Below are positions 7,458-9,789 of a stretch of DNA of 9,789 nt, one piece after another. The position numbers and the translations under genes are program-made. Position 1 is the first letter of the stretch, and every line of letters starts with the position of its first letter. Location: the NCBI RefSeq assembly GCF_938045465.1, contig NZ_CALIBF010000099.1, positions 1 to 9,789 on the forward strand, in the 5' to 3' direction. The DNA is from an uncultured Campylobacter sp. (GTDB lineage Bacteria > Campylobacterota > Campylobacteria > Campylobacterales > Campylobacteraceae). The notes beneath the pieces were generated by a model, which was not told the origin of the DNA, ran no database searches, and saw only the letters and a list, made by a program, of their open reading frames with translations.

Positions 7458-8544
7458 AATTTTTGAAGATTTTAAAAGAAACGGTTTTATAGATTTTTTG
7501 AAATTTATTTTTGCCATTATAATACTAATTCATCATAGTTGGCAATTTTATCCAATATTACCAATAGGGTATATAGGTGTAGAATTTTTTTTCTTGGTTA
7601 CGGGTTGGCTTATAGCTAAAAAATTTTATAATTTTGAGGTTAAAGTTAATGAAAATATATTTGTTATTACTAGAAATTATATAGCCAGAAAAATAAAAGT
7701 ATTTTATTTAGAATACCTTGTAGCTATCGTTATAGGCTTTATTTTTATATGCTTGTTCGCTTGGAATGAAATTCCATCCATATCAAATATGCTAGCATTG
7801 ACGATAGGAGATATGCTATTATTGCAAATTTGGGGTTTCCCAGTAAGATCCATAACCGGAGTTATGTGGTATTTATCTGCTATGATAGGTGCCATATTTA
7901 TATTGCTTCCAATTATACTTAAAAATCAAAGAATGTTTATAAATTTCATTGCCCCGCTTGTTATATTGATTTCATTCGGATCTATAGCGTATCAATATAA
8001 CTATATGGGCGTCATTATGGAACCGCTCGGTGGCGGCTTTATTCATATGGGATTAATTAGGGCCATTGCAGATATTTCTTTAGGATATTGTCTATACTTT
8101 GTGACAGAAAAGATTAATTCAATTAATTTCACAAGAATGGGTCTTATCTTAATAGCTATGTTAGAATTTCTTTTATATGCTACAATTTTTTATCTTATCA
8201 TTTTCGTAAAAAAACCGAGCAATGCTGATTTTATTATAGTATTATTTTTATCTATATCTCTTAGCTTCTCTTTTAGCAAGAAATCATTATTGGCTGTATT
8301 ATTTCAAAAAAAATTTTTTAACAACTTAGGGCTACTAAGCCTCAATATCTTTTTAAATCACTTCTATGTAGGCTGGGTAATTATGACTATAAAATCTAAA
8401 TATTCTATAGAGCCATATCAATCTGTAATTTATTATTTTTTAGGTTCTTTATTTTGTATTACTTTGAATTTCATCATATCGAGATCTTTAAGAAAAATCG
8501 AATATAAAAAGATAATTGACGCTTCCTTGGTTAAAGAAGAATAA
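7432..8544 (+). CDS. Acyltransferase-3 (AT3/OafA-like) integral membrane O-acyltransferase
   Basis: This 370-residue protein has about ten hydrophobic segments and the marks of the acyltransferase 3 family. These are a first helix beginning DFLKF and ending in IHHS (H34/H35), the loop-helix motif GVEFFFLVTGWLI (49-61), WYLSAM (146-151), RAIADISLGY (210-219) and a late SLNIFLNHF segment with H310. In OafA-type proteins an Arg-X10-His pair in the first helix is essential; here Lys24-X10-His35 fills that spacing, a conservative variant. The family moves acetyl or other acyl groups across or at the inner membrane onto O-antigen, peptidoglycan or capsule sugars. The gene overlaps the GT-C-like gene by 26 bases and has a strong AAAGGGGAG upstream, so it likely acts on the same glycan, decorating a sugar of the repeat. 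There is no C-terminal SGNH domain. An A8-T6 tract lies at 8306-8319. The acyl group and target are unknown. Confidence 0.88.
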   Translation: MYTEKNQNKIFEDFKRNGFIDFLKFIFAIIILIHHSWQFYPILPIGYIGVEFFFLVTGWLIAKKFYNFEVKVNENIFVITRNYIARKIKVFYLEYLVAIVIGFIFICLFAWNEIPSISNMLALTIGDMLLLQIWGFPVRSITGVMWYLSAMIGAIFILLPIILKNQRMFINFIAPLVILISFGSIAYQYNYMGVIMEPLGGGFIHMGLIRAIADISLGYCLYFVTEKINSINFTRMGLILIAMLEFLLYATIFYLIIFVKKPSNADFIIVLFLSISLSFSFSKKSLLAVLFQKKFFNNLGLLSLNIFLNHFYVGWVIMTIKSKYSIEPYQSVIYYFLGSLFCITLNFIISRSLRKIEYKKIIDASLVKEE

Positions 8545-8545
8545 C

Positions 8546-8908
8546 TTGAATGCTCAAATTATAAAATTTATTCTCGTCGGTATCCTAAATACTACCTTTG
8601 GGTATGGGCTATTCGCCCTTTTTATCTATTTGGGTCTATATTATCCTCTTGCCGTATTGTTTTCTACGATACTAGGCGTATTGTTTAACTTTAAAACTAT
8701 AGGTAAATTAGTGTTTGGTAGCAGTGATAATGGTTTGATTCTTAGATTTGCCTTAGTTTATGTCATAACCTATCTTTTAAATATATTCTTTTTATGGCTA
8801 TTTAAGAAGCTTGGTTTCGAAAATATGTATATAAACGGTTTTGTGCTTTTGATCCCGCTAGCTGCGGTGTCATTTTTGTTAAATAAATTTTTCGTCTTTA
8901 GGAGATGA
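8546..8908 (+). CDS. GtrA-family membrane protein, putative polyprenyl-linked sugar flippase
   Basis: This protein of about 120 residues has four hydrophobic helices (about 7-27, 33-50, 67-87, 97-114). It has the family's ends and joints: IKFILVGILNTTFGYGLF at 6-23, VLFNFKTIGKLVF at 45-57, and SFLLNKFFVFR at 109-119. GtrA proteins are thought to flip undecaprenyl-phosphate sugars to the periplasm. I choose the TTG at 8546, two bases after the acyltransferase stop, because it gives the usual short GtrA N-terminus and follows a purine-rich AAAGAAGAA. An in-frame TTG at 8516 would add ten residues overlapping the upstream gene. No in-frame ATG is available near either site, so the start uses a rare codon. 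The following GtrB-type gene starts just after the stop, the usual GtrA-GtrB pairing. Base composition is intermediate between its two neighbours. Confidence 0.88.
   Translation: MNAQIIKFILVGILNTTFGYGLFALFIYLGLYYPLAVLFSTILGVLFNFKTIGKLVFGSSDNGLILRFALVYVITYLLNIFFLWLFKKLGFENMYINGFVLLIPLAAVSFLLNKFFVFRR
8900..8904 (+). promoter_or_regulatory. Shine-Dalgarno of the GtrB-type gene
   Basis: AGGAG, overlapping the last codons of the GtrA gene, lies 5 bases before the ATG at 8910 and fixes that start. Confidence 0.8.
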
Positions 8909-8909
8909 T

Positions 8910-9789
8910 ATGAAAAAGATCAGTATAGTTACCGCCTGCTTTAATGAGGAGGAGAATGTGGAGGAAGTCTATGCGCGCGTAAAAAAAGTTATTGGCGAAT
9001 TTCCGGAGTATGCCTACGAGCATATATTTATCGATAATGCTTCGACTGATAGAACGGTTGAAATTTTAAAACGCCTAGCACAGGATGATAAAAATTTAAA
9101 GATCATCGTAAATTCCAGAAACTTTGGTCATATTAAATCACCAACCTATGCGCTTTTGGGTGCAGATGGAGATGCTGTTATCTCTATCGTAGCCGATTTG
9201 CAAGATCCGCCCGAGATGATTGCGCAGTTTATAGAAAAATGGCAGGAGGGCAACGACTTGGTTTTGGCTATTAAGCGAGATAGCGAGGAGCGCGGCGTGA
9301 TGTTTAAAATCAGAGAATGCTATTACGAGCTTTTATCAAAGTTATCTGAGATCGAGATTTTTAAGAATTTTACCGGCTTTGGACTTTTTGATAAAAAAGT
9401 GATGGCGGCTCTTAGGCAGATGCATGATCCATATCCGTTTTTTCGTGGAATGCTCGCGGAGGCGGGTTATAAAGTGGCCAAAATTCCTTACGATCAACCT
9501 GTGAGGATTAAAGGAGTTACCAAAAATAACTTCTACACGCTTTATGATATGGGGATACTAGGTATAATCTGCAATTCTAAAGTGCCACTTAGGCTCGCGA
9601 CTTTTATAGGCATGATAATGGGTATTTTAAGCATAATAGTGGGGCTTGTGTATTTTATCCTAAAACTCATATATTGGAACGAAATGAGCGTGGGGATCGC
9701 GCCTCTTATCATACTTTTTTCGTTCGTTTCATCTGGAATTTTATTTTTTATCGGTATAATAGGCGAATATATCGGTGCAATTTATACAC
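8910..9789 (+). CDS. GtrB-like GT2 polyprenyl-phosphate glycosyltransferase (3' partial)
   Basis: 293 residues are visible; the usual GtrB length is about 305-330, so only a short tail is missing. A cytoplasmic GT-A domain (about 1-215) begins ISIVTACFNEEENV, then FIDNASTDRT (40-49), RNFGHIKSP (70-78) and VADLQDPPE (94-102). Two C-terminal helices (about 225-252 and 262-285) end in IGEYIG, as in dolichyl-phosphate-mannose-synthase-like and GtrB proteins. The expected reaction is transfer of a sugar from its nucleotide to undecaprenyl phosphate on the inner face of the membrane, for flipping by GtrA. Two signature sites differ from classical GtrB: DADLQDPPE reads VADLQDPPE, and the GDFRL region reads TGFGLFDKK (155-163). 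I recall this pair as a recurring GT2 subgroup rather than damage, but its donor specificity is unknown to me. Base composition returns to the richer G+C of the rfbH region. Confidence 0.87.
   Translation, partial: MKKISIVTACFNEEENVEEVYARVKKVIGEFPEYAYEHIFIDNASTDRTVEILKRLAQDDKNLKIIVNSRNFGHIKSPTYALLGADGDAVISIVADLQDPPEMIAQFIEKWQEGNDLVLAIKRDSEERGVMFKIRECYYELLSKLSEIEIFKNFTGFGLFDKKVMAALRQMHDPYPFFRGMLAEAGYKVAKIPYDQPVRIKGVTKNNFYTLYDMGILGIICNSKVPLRLATFIGMIMGILSIIVGLVYFILKLIYWNEMSVGIAPLIILFSFVSSGILFFIGIIGEYIGAIYT

Noticed and set aside
8306..8319. A8-T6 tract (and A8 at 5203-5210) as a phase-variation switch
   Set aside because: Campylobacter phase variation mostly uses long G/C runs, none of which is present (the longest G run I noticed is five); short A/T runs are expected in such AT-rich genes.
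8516..8545. In-frame TTG as a longer start for the GtrA gene
   Set aside because: It would add ten polar residues overlapping the acyltransferase end and lacks a ribosome site; the TTG at 8546 gives the normal GtrA N-terminus.

Overview
The window looks like part of a lipopolysaccharide or other surface-glycan locus of a Campylobacter-like epsilonproteobacterium. The reasons are the AT-rich, AAATTTTA-rich codon style, tight head-to-tail packing with 4-8 base overlaps, and gene types typical of O-antigen regions. The genus call is an inference from style, not from a marker gene. All ten genes lie on the + strand. Both ends are cut: the first gene lacks its N-terminus and the last lacks its C-terminus.

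Bases 1-5083 hold a nucleotide-sugar pathway of five genes: an acetolactate-synthase-like ThDP/FAD enzyme resembling YerE, a HAD-IIA (NagD-type) phosphatase, an HpcH/HpaI-type aldolase, an extended SDR reductase/epimerase, and RfbH (CDP-4-keto-6-deoxyglucose 3-dehydrase, E1). RfbH is the firmest call: it has the exact C-X57-C-X1-C-X7-C iron-sulfur spacing and His in place of the PLP lysine. RfbH makes the CDP-3,6-dideoxy-4-ketohexose precursor. A YerE-type enzyme adds a two-carbon (or longer) acyl branch at C-4, and an SDR then reduces the branch ketone. This points to a 4-C-branched 3,6-dideoxyhexose of the yersiniose class. The interleaved aldolase and phosphatase suggest that the branch may be longer than in yersiniose, built from an aldol-made 2-oxo acid; this is the most interesting hypothesis here.

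Bases 5132-9789 hold a membrane module: an unknown 86-residue two-helix protein, a 690-residue polytopic protein with GT-C-like layout, an acyltransferase-3 protein, a GtrA-type four-helix protein, and a GtrB-type polyprenyl-phosphate glycosyltransferase. The order recalls phage and O-antigen gtr cassettes, in which a sugar is loaded on undecaprenyl phosphate, flipped, and added to the glycan in the periplasm. No ordinary cytoplasmic glycosyltransferase is visible, so the branched sugar may be handled by this module.

Base composition is mosaic. The RfbH, SDR and GtrB genes are visibly richer in G+C, while about 5084-8550 is very AT-rich, suggesting separate acquisition of the middle membrane genes. 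There are no RNA genes, CRISPR arrays, insertion sequences or clear terminators. The only gap between genes longer than a few bases is the 48-base stretch 5084-5131.
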